A DNA stretch of 64,000 nucleotides from DALYLB01 sp033763135 (GTDB lineage Bacteria > Acidobacteriota > Blastocatellia > RBC074), in NCBI GenBank assembly GCA_033763135.1, contig JANRKY010000219.1:1-64000 (forward strand), in the 5' to 3' direction. Below the pieces are notes generated by a model that did not search any database, had not been told where the DNA came from, and saw only the letters and a program-made list of their open reading frames with translations. Shown here one piece after another: positions 48,130 to 57,431 of the stretch (within the stretch, counting starts at the first letter, position 1; the number at the start of each line of letters is the position of its first letter). A program made the translations under genes and the position numbers.

Positions 48130-50472
48130 TCAATTTGCGAAAATGATTCCGGCCACGGTTCCCGCCGGCACGTATTCATCGAAGCGCGCGCGCAGATTGA
48201 CGACGCGCTGGGGAAAATAGAGATCGTGATGGACGCCCATCTCGGCGCCGTCTTCCGCGCCGCGCTCGATCTCTTCCGGGGCATCGAGCGGCAAACGGCA
48301 ATACCCCGATGAGCCGTATCGTTTGCTTTCGAAGTGAGGCGTCAAGCGTTCCGATTCGCGGGTGCGGGCAACTTCAATGTCGGCATCCAAAGCAGCCGGA
48401 AGAATTGGCGAGGGCGCCGCCTTCGCAGCGTCGCGCAGGTCCTGCTCGGCTCGCTGCAGGGTGAGATCCGGTTCGCAATGAAACCGGCGCGGGGTTCGGG
48501 ATCCGGGCGTCACATAGCAAAAGCGCAGACAGCCGATCTGGCTTCGCGCGACGAAGACCTTGCCGTCGAAGATCGTATCCTGGCCGAGTTGAATCGCGTG
48601 CGCCTGGACCGAGCCAATCACCGTGCAGCGTTCGATGGTCAGCACCGCGTGCGCGACGGGGCATCCCGGAGCGCCGAGAGCTTCGAGATCGGGATGCGTG
48701 GCATCGAGGATGCTGTCCTTGAGATGAATGCAGATGGGATCGAGCCGAAACTCGCCGGCGATCCCCTGGCATCCGGCCTTTTGCAGTTCTTTTTCCGGGA
48801 CGCTGGCGCTCTTCCCGTGCGGAGGCTCGGGCAGTTCGGGCACGACCTCAATCGTCCCAAGAATGCTCTGCTCGATCCGCAAGTGAAGGTTCGGGCTGGA
48901 AACAACCAGACTCGCTTCGTTGGATCGCGCCGGTTCGCAGTCGGGCTTCAGGCCCCAGCCGGGCACGAGCGTCGAATGGCGAATGACGACTTCGGCAAGG
49001 TCGCCTTCGAGGCGCATGCCACGGCCATAAACCAGGATCCCGTCGAGCGTGAAGCGGCTCCCCGCCTCTCCCATCACTCGCAGCGAGTCCGGCGCGGCGG
49101 GGTTTCGGTCGAGCAGATGAATCACAGGACGTGCGCGATTGGCGGCGCGAAGCTGGAGACTCTGCTTCTCTCCGATTCGAAGATTGAGCGCTTCCGAATA
49201 GACATCGCTATCCAGAATTTCGATCACGGCGTTCTGAAACCGCACGCGCATCGACTCCGGCGTCCCCGCGTTCTTTTCCAGATCCGAATCCCACTTCGCG
49301 AGGGCGTCATTGATCGTTCGATACGGCCCTGCGCCACCAACCTGATACAACACGTGTTCCGTCGGTTGCGCGAGTTCGCGATCATACTCGCCCCCACCGA
49401 TCGCCATCGGGGCGCCATAATGGTACGAAACCTTGATCCCCTCCTTCGGCAATTGATTCAGCGGAAAGGCAAATCGGCCGAGAACGGGATCGACTGCAAC
49501 ATGGCCATCCGGCGGCAAGTAGGCCCACCCCGAGAGGTCGGCGGGGAGGATGCGCTCCGATGGAATCGGCGAAAACACAATCTCGGCCTCGGGTTTTCCT
49601 TTCTTCCCCACGGCCTTGTCCGGAGCCTTCGCCTTGCGCTTGCCTTCATAGATGACAAGGCTCTTTCCGTCACCGTAATACTCGTGAAGCCGCGCCTCGA
49701 AAGCCCTGCGGCGAATCGGCGTCGGCAGGTTCGTTTCCCCTGCGATCTGCGTGGGATCGGTCTCCGGCCGCGGTCGATTCATCAGCGGCATATCGATTCC
49801 AAGAATATTGAACGTGTAGCAGTGTGCGCCCGCCGATTCCACGCACTGCGGGGGCGTATTGGTCGCGGAAAACACGCTCATCCGCCAGACGAAAAGACCG
49901 AGATTCGGGAGGTTGTAACGCCCTCGGACATCCACGCTGTGGGGCAATCGATCGAACGGGCCGTTAAGCAGATCGAGCGCTTCCATCTCGCGAAGATCCA
50001 CGCTTGCCCGGCGCGCAGGCATCCCGCCGTGCAGCGATGAGGCCATCGCCGTCAGACCCGAAAACTCCACCGCCCGCGCGGGCCACCCGGCAACATCCGC
50101 CGCCAGTTCTTCCAGTAACGCCAGCGTCCCTTTTCGCCGACGATTGCGAATCGAATCGGCCACGTCTCGACGCGGAATCAGAATCTTGTTGCGCGCACGC
50201 GCGGACTGCGTGCTCGGGGCTGACGGCTCCCCGGCCTCATGCACCTGCCGGTAGCCGACCAGATCGCCGATATACGGAACCACCCAGTCCTCGCAGGTCT
50301 CGATGAACCAGTTGTCGTACATCCGCTGAATGTCTTCTTCAACCAGATTGACCTGCTCAGCGATCACCTGCAGCAAGGCCCGCAGCGGATAGCCCTGTTC
50401 GCCATCCCGAATGCGATGGATCGCCGGCAGCAGCCGATAAAGACGGTCGAGTTTGTCGTTCGTTTCCAGCAT
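48130..50472 (-). CDS. Tail protein: gpI-like N-terminus and beta-helix domain
   Basis: This 780-aa protein has an N-terminal part like phage tail protein I (LYRLLPAIHRIRDGEQGYPLRALLQVIAEQVNLVEEDIQRMYDNWFIETCEDWVVPYIGDLVGYR), about residues 8-75. A beta-rich centre follows, then a region at about 375-640 whose repeating short strands (RVRFQNAVIEILDSDVYSEALNLRIGEKQSLQLRAANRARPVIHLLD; FTLDGILVYGRGMRLEG) suggest a right-handed parallel beta-helix, as in phage tail spikes. It probably sits at the edge of the baseplate and may touch the target surface or glycans. AGGAGA precedes the start. Confidence 0.75.
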   Translation of the reverse strand: MLETNDKLDRLYRLLPAIHRIRDGEQGYPLRALLQVIAEQVNLVEEDIQRMYDNWFIETCEDWVVPYIGDLVGYRQVHEAGEPSAPSTQSARARNKILIPRRDVADSIRNRRRKGTLALLEELAADVAGWPARAVEFSGLTAMASSLHGGMPARRASVDLREMEALDLLNGPFDRLPHSVDVRGRYNLPNLGLFVWRMSVFSATNTPPQCVESAGAHCYTFNILGIDMPLMNRPRPETDPTQIAGETNLPTPIRRRAFEARLHEYYGDGKSLVIYEGKRKAKAPDKAVGKKGKPEAEIVFSPIPSERILPADLSGWAYLPPDGHVAVDPVLGRFAFPLNQLPKEGIKVSYHYGAPMAIGGGEYDRELAQPTEHVLYQVGGAGPYRTINDALAKWDSDLEKNAGTPESMRVRFQNAVIEILDSDVYSEALNLRIGEKQSLQLRAANRARPVIHLLDRNPAAPDSLRVMGEAGSRFTLDGILVYGRGMRLEGDLAEVVIRHSTLVPGWGLKPDCEPARSNEASLVVSSPNLHLRIEQSILGTIEVVPELPEPPHGKSASVPEKELQKAGCQGIAGEFRLDPICIHLKDSILDATHPDLEALGAPGCPVAHAVLTIERCTVIGSVQAHAIQLGQDTIFDGKVFVARSQIGCLRFCYVTPGSRTPRRFHCEPDLTLQRAEQDLRDAAKAAPSPILPAALDADIEVARTRESERLTPHFESKRYGSSGYCRLPLDAPEEIERGAEDGAEMGVHHDLYFPQRVVNLRARFDEYVPAGTVAGIIFAN

Positions 50473-50491
50473 GACGTCGGTCTCCTGCTCG

Positions 50492-53400
50492 CTATTGCTC
50501 CAGATTCAGGATCATCGTTTCGGCGATGTTTGCCGCGAAATAGGCGATCTGCGCTGGGCGCTCATGCCCGTTCGCGGGCAGGAGGACCGGCACCCGCGGG
50601 CTGGCGATGATATCGCCGATCCGATCCGAGATTTCGGATGGCGTGATCAATTGCCCTTCCAGCTTTTCCGGCACGCCGCCGAATGCATCCACATCCACGT
50701 AGGCCACGCCGCGCACACGCTGGATCACGCTGATCACCTCCCCCAGCATCGCATCCTGCCCCAATTCGCGACGCTCGAATCCAAAGGCATCGAGCAATGC
50801 AGCGCGAACCTGTTCTTTAACCTTCTCTCCCTGATATCCACGCTGGGTATACAGGCTCGCCTGCAATACCAGCAGCTTCAATTCGCGAACGGCGAGCGCG
50901 AGCGGCTGAAACGGCTCCCCGAATTCACGCAGCGCTCGCCGCAGGTTGATGAACAGATCCGAATTCTCGTCGATCGGGATATCGTCCGCACCCGCGATGG
51001 TGACGTGAACGAGTTGCCGATGGCCGTCAGAGATCCTCGCCGCATACGCCTTGCCGATGCCGGCAAAATTGCGGGAAAACGCGGCGTAATCCTCCACCGA
51101 GACCAGCCGATCGAGCGCCATCACGCCGAGCGGCGCATTCTTCCGCGCCAGATCACGGCTTTCGCGGTCGGCGCCGCCGCTCGAAGGCAAGGGATTCACC
51201 ACGCCCTTGACCAATCCCCCCGGCGCCTTCGGCTGAGCGATCTGCCCGATCCGAACGTTTCCTGCCTTGCCGATGCCGCTTCGGTAGACGGCGCGAATAT
51301 TCTCCGCCCCCGTCGGCAGGCGAGCGCCTTCCCGCCCGTTTCCAAAGATCAGCGTCGTCTTGTCGTCGTCTCCCGTCTTCGTGACAAACTTTCGATCCGC
51401 CGGTCCCAGACCAAAGATCGCGTCCGTCTCTTCCCACTGCACATCATTCACAAAAACCTGGAGCGAGCTTTCCGCCCCCTTCGGCGTCGCGGCCGCCGTA
51501 TGCGTCAACGGCGGCGCCTTGAGCGTAAACGCCTGCAGGGCCTGGCTCCCATCGCCGCTCCCCAGCACTTCCCTCTTCGTTTCGCCATGCGTGGCTTTGA
51601 CCACGTTGGCGTATATCGTCACGGTGTCTCGCTTGAAGCAGTAATTCAGCGGCGCGGCCAGGGTCAGAAAGGTATGATTTCGATCACCCGGCAGGGGAAC
51701 GCTCCTTTGTTTCCCCGACGCAAAGACCAGCTGCACATCCTGCCGGACTTGCGAGATCATCGCCGCCTCGCTCGCCATCACTCCCTTGGCTCCTTCAACC
51801 ATTCGTTCTCCCTGGATGATGATCCAGCGTCCTGTCTCCAGGCCGTCAATGTAGCCGTCGAGTTCCAGTTCGCCGTCGCAGACGCTTTCGAAGATTGGCT
51901 CCTCGGCGAGCGAAAGCTCTTCCGGCTGTACGTGAACGAAGGTGTTTCGCAGAAAGGATTCTGTCGAAGGCATGTTCTTCAAGCTTCCTGGCGGGAAAAC
52001 AAGCTGCGTGACCGTCGCGGCCAGCACATCGAACGACATCGTCGCCTGCTTCACCCGATCAATTTTCACCGGCGTCAGAATGTGGGTCGCTTCGATCGAA
52101 TTTTCGATGACAGCCCAGCTGTCCGCGACCACTTTTTCCTGGGTGTTGCTCAGCGGAAGCGTGTCCTGCTCGAGCAATCCGCCCCAGGCGGTCCCCGGCG
52201 TCGGCGCGGTAAAGGAAGTCGTAATGATGTTGGAAAATTCAGCATCAGGCGTGAAGGTCGCTTTTCCGGGAGACGAATGCGCGAACAATGCCGCCTTCTG
52301 TCGAAAGACGTACACCTTCAATTCCGGCAACGCGCCGATCTGCTGATTGGCCGCAGCCTGAGGCAGGATTGTTTTCAGCCGTGGCTCGAATGCCTCGAGC
52401 ATTTTAAAGCCGCCGATCGAACCCGAGAGCGCCCCTTCCCCGCGCGCTCCTCCCTGAAACAAGGTCTGCGTTTTCTGCGTCAGGCTCTGGAAGCTCGCCG
52501 GCTGCAGCGAAGGCCTGGCCGCCAAGCTCGCCAGCGAGATCCCGCTCGCAAGCGTAGAGGCTCCGCTCTGAGAATCGCTGACGACCTCCGTACTCACGAT
52601 CTTAAGGATCTCCGCCTTGAGATCCGAAAGCCCTTCGGGAGGGGTCGCAACCTTGTCGAGTTCATCGATCATCCTCGCGCGAAGATTCTCGACTCCGTCT
52701 TCGGGACTGAGCCCCGCAAATAGCTTGCCCAGGCGATCGCGGTGCTTCTTCGGAAATAGCGATTCGCGCTGCTCGAACAGACGCCGCGCAGCGTCTAGAA
52801 AAGCGATCGCCTGATGCGCCTTGGGCGTGGCCTGCAGCACGACGCGTGTTCGATTTTGCGGCGCCTGCGCCTCAACCGCGAGGATTCGTCGAAAATGCAG
52901 CATTTCCGACTTTGCATCGCCAAGAACAAAGAGAAGCGCGTCATTCGCCTTGAGGTTCAGGTCGCTCCGTTGAAAATAAAGATTGGTCGTCGACTCCACC
53001 GTGCTTCGCGACAGATTCTGTGGTCGCGACATCCGAGGCTTGATCTGGTTCCAGGCCGCGCGAGCGCGAAGCGGTTCCGCCGTCTCGAAGGTCTGCGGCA
53101 GTTCATTCGCGCCGGGGATGGTGGCGGCGGCGGTCCCGGCGGGAATGATGGTTTCGTCCTTGAATGCCTCGTTAAGCATGAAGGCGAGAAAGACGCTGGC
53201 CGAGACGCCGGGCTTCAGCGCGTAGCCCACAAGGCGAGCCAGTTCGAGAATCGAGCGGCGCTCGGTGGCGGTGCGCAGATAGCCTTCATTGGCGATGCGC
53301 TCCTGATAAAAGGTCATCACGTCGAGCATCGCCGCCGAGGCGTCGAGCAGCGCGATCGAAGGATCCGAGGCATCGCGCGTCTTGAGATTGCGCAGCGGGA

Positions 53401-53611
53401 AGAGCCTGGTCGCGTTGCCGTGCTCGTCCTTGACGACGGCGAAATGAGACGACAGCCTCGCCTTCATCGTCTCCAGAAAGCTGGAATGCGAGCCGATGCG
53501 CAGCTTCAGCTCGCCGAGCCCCGGACGATTGGCCGTCGGAAGCGGCGTCAGGAGTTCGATCCCTTCGCAACATCCGCACGTGCAGTTGGATTTCGAGGTG
53601 CAGCCGCTCAT
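50492..53611 (-). CDS. Baseplate J-like protein (second, Afp12-type)
   Basis: This 1039-aa protein belongs to the putative baseplate assembly family related to phage gpJ. It starts with a Cys-rich piece (CTSKSNCTCGCCEG), then ASAAMLDVMTFYQERIANEGYLRTATERRSILELARLVGYALKPG, the conserved N-terminal part. The C-terminal half has TKTGDDDKTTLIFGNGREGARLPTGAENIRAVYRSGIGKAGNV and the gpJ-like AAFSRNFAGIGKAYAARISDG. It would form baseplate wedges with the next upstream gene product, whose stop codon it overlaps by 4 bp (ATGA). It is unusually long because of a central insert of about 400 residues. Confidence 0.82.
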   Translation of the reverse strand: MSGCTSKSNCTCGCCEGIELLTPLPTANRPGLGELKLRIGSHSSFLETMKARLSSHFAVVKDEHGNATRLFPLRNLKTRDASDPSIALLDASAAMLDVMTFYQERIANEGYLRTATERRSILELARLVGYALKPGVSASVFLAFMLNEAFKDETIIPAGTAAATIPGANELPQTFETAEPLRARAAWNQIKPRMSRPQNLSRSTVESTTNLYFQRSDLNLKANDALLFVLGDAKSEMLHFRRILAVEAQAPQNRTRVVLQATPKAHQAIAFLDAARRLFEQRESLFPKKHRDRLGKLFAGLSPEDGVENLRARMIDELDKVATPPEGLSDLKAEILKIVSTEVVSDSQSGASTLASGISLASLAARPSLQPASFQSLTQKTQTLFQGGARGEGALSGSIGGFKMLEAFEPRLKTILPQAAANQQIGALPELKVYVFRQKAALFAHSSPGKATFTPDAEFSNIITTSFTAPTPGTAWGGLLEQDTLPLSNTQEKVVADSWAVIENSIEATHILTPVKIDRVKQATMSFDVLAATVTQLVFPPGSLKNMPSTESFLRNTFVHVQPEELSLAEEPIFESVCDGELELDGYIDGLETGRWIIIQGERMVEGAKGVMASEAAMISQVRQDVQLVFASGKQRSVPLPGDRNHTFLTLAAPLNYCFKRDTVTIYANVVKATHGETKREVLGSGDGSQALQAFTLKAPPLTHTAAATPKGAESSLQVFVNDVQWEETDAIFGLGPADRKFVTKTGDDDKTTLIFGNGREGARLPTGAENIRAVYRSGIGKAGNVRIGQIAQPKAPGGLVKGVVNPLPSSGGADRESRDLARKNAPLGVMALDRLVSVEDYAAFSRNFAGIGKAYAARISDGHRQLVHVTIAGADDIPIDENSDLFINLRRALREFGEPFQPLALAVRELKLLVLQASLYTQRGYQGEKVKEQVRAALLDAFGFERRELGQDAMLGEVISVIQRVRGVAYVDVDAFGGVPEKLEGQLITPSEISDRIGDIIASPRVPVLLPANGHERPAQIAYFAANIAETMILNLEQ

Positions 53612-56196
53612 CTTCCGCCTCCTACGTTCAGGATCAGTCTGCCGTGCTCGGGAAAGCTCGGATCATTGTCGCACTGCGCGATTTCGAAGGGTTGGATCGC
53701 CAGCACGCCCGACGCCGTAGCGTTCGTCCAGTCCTCGTCCATCCGCTGCAGTCGGTCGACCAATGCGTTTTCCACCCCTTCAACCTGGAAGGCGGCGGCC
53801 ACCAGGGCGCTGAGAAAAACGCCGTCTCCAAAAGTCAGATTATCGGGATGGAAAAAGCCTTTCTTTCCATCCGCCATCGCGCGATTGCTGAACAGCGCGA
53901 GCAGCGCCCCTTTGACGTATCCCGCCAGATAGAACGGCTTGACGCTGATCGTCATCTGAAGATCGAGCGGCACGCGCCGAGCCGGAATGACGCGCAATGC
54001 ATGGCCAATGCGTCGATATCGATGAAGCCGGTCATTGATTTCGGCCAGCAGGGCGGGGGAGGCTTCTTCGAGACCGTAAGGATCGACAGCGACGAAAAGT
54101 TCATACCCGCTCCCCGTCCAACGAAGTTGAGCCGCCGCGCGCTGAACGCGCGACGCAAACTCCCGCTCGACGATCGCGGCATAATCGGCCGGGTTGATGG
54201 CGCGCTGCAGGTCCTTGCGAATGGCGTAGGGCGCGAACAGTTTCGCCTCGGCCATCGGTTGCGGCATCTGTCCGCCGACGGCGGGCAGCGGATTACGCAC
54301 GTTGCGGATAGCGCCGTCGATGGCCCCGCTTCGCCCGACGAAATGGGCGATGGCCTCGCCGCCGACGTTTCCTGCCATGCCGCCTCCCAGGCGATAGTCG
54401 GCGCGAAACGTCATCCCGGCCTCCGGGCGTCGGCCAAGCTCGCCATCGCCGAACCGCAGATGCGCGCGCCCCTCATTGTCCGTCTCGACGACAAAATGCT
54501 GCGCGGTTCCCGCGCTCGACAGCAGGTCGTATTCCGCCGTCCAGCGCACATCGCCCGCGATCGGCGGCGTTCCCGTCAGGTGGATTTGCGGGAGCGCCCG
54601 ATGCGGGTCGCGCTGAAAAGCGCGCGCGGCCGGCGCGGACGAATCGAGCGGCTCGCTGAAAACCAGCGGCCCGTTCCGCAGCACCGGCTTGAAGCGCAAC
54701 GGAACGACCTGCGTCTCGGCGAGAACGCCTTCGCCCGCGCAACGTTCGACGATCTCGCCCGTCTCGACGGGAGGCAACGTTTCCCAAACACTTGCGCCGT
54801 GATCGGCGAGAATGCAATTGCCCCGCGCGACGCTGACCGGATCGATCGTCGTGCAATCGGGCGGCTGGCCGGGCGCGGAGAGACAGAGCGGAAACGGCAG
54901 CGCGTCCTCGTCCGCCCATTCGATCTCAACCAGTTTCCGGCCGTTGACCGGATCGACATTCGCGCTCACCCGCGTCAAACGTACCGCATGCCGCCTGGCG
55001 GGATCCGCATCGGCCTCGCTTCCGGTTTCCGGACCGACGATCTCTTCGAAGAGGAGAACGTCGCCAGGCCTCAGATGCAGCGTCGGCTCTTTCATCGGGG
55101 GAGGCGCGACCGCCATGACGTCGACGACTGACTCGATCTCCGGCGGGCACGCCGGGTCTGCCGCCGACTCGGGCTCGACCGCTAGGTCACCGACCAGCGA
55201 GGCCCGGGTCGTCCCCTTCCCCAGACAACATTGCTTGTCGCCCCAGGCATAAAATTCGATCCGATTATGCGATTCGTAGAAATGCGCCGCCCCCGTTCCC
55301 ATCGGCTCGAAGACCTCAAACGCGGCGGCCGGCAGCTTCAGAAGCTCCGTGGCCGGAAGCGCGACCGGAGCATCCGATCGAACCTCTCGCAAACTGGTCA
55401 CAAAATAGAACTCCCGAAGATCGATCGACAGATCGCTCGCCACTTCCACGCAAATCCAGGCGCGCGCATTGCAGCCCTCGTGCAGCCGGTAATCCACCAG
55501 CCGCGCGTGACGCCGCACCGAAATCCGCTGCCGCGCCGTATCGAGATAGGCTTCGGTCGCCACCGCATCCTGGAAATAGCTGAGGTAATCTCCCGTATAG
55601 GCCAGCAGCTCGACCAGCGTGATTCCAAGATCCGCCTCGTGACGCTCTTTCCAGTCCGGCATCACAACGGCCAACCGGTCCAGCATCAATTGCCGAAAGC
55701 TCGTGAAGTCTCTTGCCAGATAGTCGATCTCGGGTTCGCGCCGCGCTTCGGGCGGGCAGCTACAATCCGATTTGCAATCGAGATCACTGGCGCAATCGAT
55801 CTTGAAGTTGAATTCGATCTGCCCATATCGCGGATCGAAGTCCGGATGCGGCATCAGACGGCCGTCTTTGTCTTTTTTGACAGCGCGCAATGTGTAATTG
55901 GAAAAATCGCCCGATCGATCGACCTTGATCTCTACGTAATCATCCAGCCCCTCGTGCTTATGCCTCTCGATCCTGGGCTCATCAACGATACGGATTCCGC
56001 GAATGCGCCGGCCGCCCTCGATCACGAGGTTCGTCTTGTCCAATTGCTTCGGCGCTTTGCCCAGGAAGACCGCGCGCAACGTGCGTTGCGTCTTGTCTTC
56101 CGGGACCACCTCCAGATAGTCGAATCCATGGAGATGGCTCTTCTGCCGCACCGTCTCGCGTCGCTCTTCTTTTTGGCAGACCAGACTGTTGTTCAT
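53608..56196 (-). CDS. Baseplate J-like protein (first, Afp11-type)
   Basis: This 862-aa protein starts with a strand-rich region and a Cys cluster (CASDLDCKSDCSCPP). The wedge motif follows: IDYLARDFTSFRQLMLDRLAVVMPDWKERHEADLGITLVELLAYTGDYLSYFQDAVATEAYL. The C-terminal half has GRAHLRFGDGELGRRPEAGMTFRADYRLGGGMAGNVG and YAAIVEREFASRVQRAAAQLRWTGSG, the gpJ-type fold. It forms the baseplate ring around the spike. GGGGGAAAGGT lies directly before the ATG at 56196; the frame above it is not conserved-looking. It lies 43 bp after the gp25 gene. Confidence 0.87.
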   Translation of the reverse strand: MNNSLVCQKEERRETVRQKSHLHGFDYLEVVPEDKTQRTLRAVFLGKAPKQLDKTNLVIEGGRRIRGIRIVDEPRIERHKHEGLDDYVEIKVDRSGDFSNYTLRAVKKDKDGRLMPHPDFDPRYGQIEFNFKIDCASDLDCKSDCSCPPEARREPEIDYLARDFTSFRQLMLDRLAVVMPDWKERHEADLGITLVELLAYTGDYLSYFQDAVATEAYLDTARQRISVRRHARLVDYRLHEGCNARAWICVEVASDLSIDLREFYFVTSLREVRSDAPVALPATELLKLPAAAFEVFEPMGTGAAHFYESHNRIEFYAWGDKQCCLGKGTTRASLVGDLAVEPESAADPACPPEIESVVDVMAVAPPPMKEPTLHLRPGDVLLFEEIVGPETGSEADADPARRHAVRLTRVSANVDPVNGRKLVEIEWADEDALPFPLCLSAPGQPPDCTTIDPVSVARGNCILADHGASVWETLPPVETGEIVERCAGEGVLAETQVVPLRFKPVLRNGPLVFSEPLDSSAPAARAFQRDPHRALPQIHLTGTPPIAGDVRWTAEYDLLSSAGTAQHFVVETDNEGRAHLRFGDGELGRRPEAGMTFRADYRLGGGMAGNVGGEAIAHFVGRSGAIDGAIRNVRNPLPAVGGQMPQPMAEAKLFAPYAIRKDLQRAINPADYAAIVEREFASRVQRAAAQLRWTGSGYELFVAVDPYGLEEASPALLAEINDRLHRYRRIGHALRVIPARRVPLDLQMTISVKPFYLAGYVKGALLALFSNRAMADGKKGFFHPDNLTFGDGVFLSALVAAAFQVEGVENALVDRLQRMDEDWTNATASGVLAIQPFEIAQCDNDPSFPEHGRLILNVGGGR

Positions 56197-56239
56197 ACCT
56201 TTCCCCCGGTTCCCGGCTCTCGGCAATCGCGCTTCCGCG

Positions 56240-56596
56240 CTAAATGGTTCGTTGGATGGTCGCGAGGCGGATCTCCTGCGTGCGCCGCACCAGATACTGT
56301 AAATGCAGCGTCAATTTCGAATCCTCGCTCGTCACTCGGAGGGCCTGAATCTCGACCACATCGCCAAGCCATCGCTCAACGCCGGCCTGCGCCGTGAACT
56401 GCAATGCGGCGGCGATCTCGGGGCTGTTGGGCGAGAAGATCATATGCAGCAGCCCGCTGCCGAAATCCGGCCGGTTCACGCGTTCTCCGGGATTGGTCAG
56501 CAGCAGCTGTTCAATCATGTCGCGAATGTGTTCGTCATACTCCGCCGTTGCGGTCGTCCCGCGGCTGTCGAAACGACTGGGGAAGTCGATGTTCAT
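56240..56596 (-). CDS. gp25/GpW-like baseplate wedge protein
   Basis: This 118-aa protein shows the gp25 fold: NIDFPSRFDSRGTTATAEYDEHIRDMIEQLLLTNPGERVNRPDFGSGL, with the NPGER motif of this family. A C-terminal strand-helix part ends the protein. It anchors the sheath to the baseplate in contractile systems. Its ATG overlaps the PAAR stop by one base (TGATG). The open frame extends to 56878, but that part is a shadow of the PAAR gene. Confidence 0.92.
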   Translation of the reverse strand: MNIDFPSRFDSRGTTATAEYDEHIRDMIEQLLLTNPGERVNRPDFGSGLLHMIFSPNSPEIAAALQFTAQAGVERWLGDVVEIQALRVTSEDSKLTLHLQYLVRRTQEIRLATIQRTI

Positions 56597-56916
56597 CACG
56601 TTCCTTTCACCCGCATCTGGGTAACGACGATATTCACGCCCGTCCCGTTGGGCGCACAGATCGCCTGACTGTCCTGCAGGACGACGAATCCGCCGCCGGC
56701 CTTCACGCGCGTCGCAACCACCGTCCACTGCGCCGTGACGCAGGGGCTCGGCCCGCCGCTGACATTGAACGGGCAGCCGGCGATCGAGTGCGTGTCCGCC
56801 TGTGTGACGATCTGCTGCCCGCCGACTTTGACCCTCGGATTGACCGTCACGGCTTGCGCCTGCCCGGCGTGCATGCACAGCACCGTGGCGCCCTGATGAA
56901 GCAGATAACCCGGCAT
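56596..56916 (-). CDS. PAAR-like spike tip protein
   Basis: This 106-aa protein matches the DUF4280/PAAR-like group: PGYLLHQGATVLCMHAGQAQAVTVNPRVKVGGQQIVTQADTHSIAGCPFN and ends in short beta repeats. His and Cys residues (HQG, CMH, HSIAGC) could hold a metal at the tip, as in PAAR cones. It caps the spike and can carry effectors. It overlaps the gpV gene by one base. Confidence 0.88.
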   Translation of the reverse strand: MPGYLLHQGATVLCMHAGQAQAVTVNPRVKVGGQQIVTQADTHSIAGCPFNVSGGPSPCVTAQWTVVATRVKAGGGFVVLQDSQAICAPNGTGVNIVVTQMRVKGT

Positions 56917-57416
56917 TACGTCACCTCCAGTGCGGTGTCGTTGATCGAGACTGTCGGTCCGGACAGTTTGATCTTAGCGCCCTGCCCGTCATCGATCTCG
57001 ATTCCCTGGGAAGTGATCGCGATCTTCATCCCGTTGTTGGTTTCGATCGTGACGCCGCTCGCGCCCGCGGAATCGTCCAGCGTGATCGTGGCGGCATCGG
57101 TTTTGAAGACCTTTGTCGAAGGAGTCGGCGGCGTTCCCTGCTTTCCAGGCAGTTCGCTCTGCCTCGTCCAGAAACAACCGCTCCAGATCGGCAATCCGAG
57201 GTCGCCCCCTTCGAACTCCACCCAGACATTCGCGTCCGTCGGCGGAATCGCGTACCAACCGACGCCATTACCGGCGTAAGGAACGCTGGGCATCGCCCAA
57301 TGATCCTCGCTGCCGACGAGCACCGAGGGACAGCTGACCTTGACGCGCCCGAGAAACATCGGGTCGTTGTTGTCGACCACCGTTCCTCGATATTTTCCAA
57401 AAAATAGCTGCTGCAT
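56916..57416 (-). CDS. gpV/gp5-like baseplate spike protein
   Basis: This 166-aa protein has the OB-fold of phage baseplate protein V: FFGKYRGTVVDNNDPMFLGRVKVSCPSVLVGSEDHWAMPSVPYAGNGVGWYAIPPTDANVWVEFEGGDLGLPIW. It ends in repeated strands (ITLDDSAGASGVTIETNNGMKIAITSQGIEIDDGQGAKIKL) that form a trimeric beta needle. Together with the gpD-like protein it replaces the single VgrG-type spike of type VI systems. Confidence 0.93.
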   Translation of the reverse strand: MQQLFFGKYRGTVVDNNDPMFLGRVKVSCPSVLVGSEDHWAMPSVPYAGNGVGWYAIPPTDANVWVEFEGGDLGLPIWSGCFWTRQSELPGKQGTPPTPSTKVFKTDAATITLDDSAGASGVTIETNNGMKIAITSQGIEIDDGQGAKIKLSGPTVSINDTALEVT

Positions 57417-57431
57417 ACGGACGCTCGTTGG

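Noticed and set aside
48120..48284. N-terminal extension of the DUF6519 gene
   Set aside because: The extension overlaps the upstream tail gene in another frame, and the family start with a ribosome site is at 48119.
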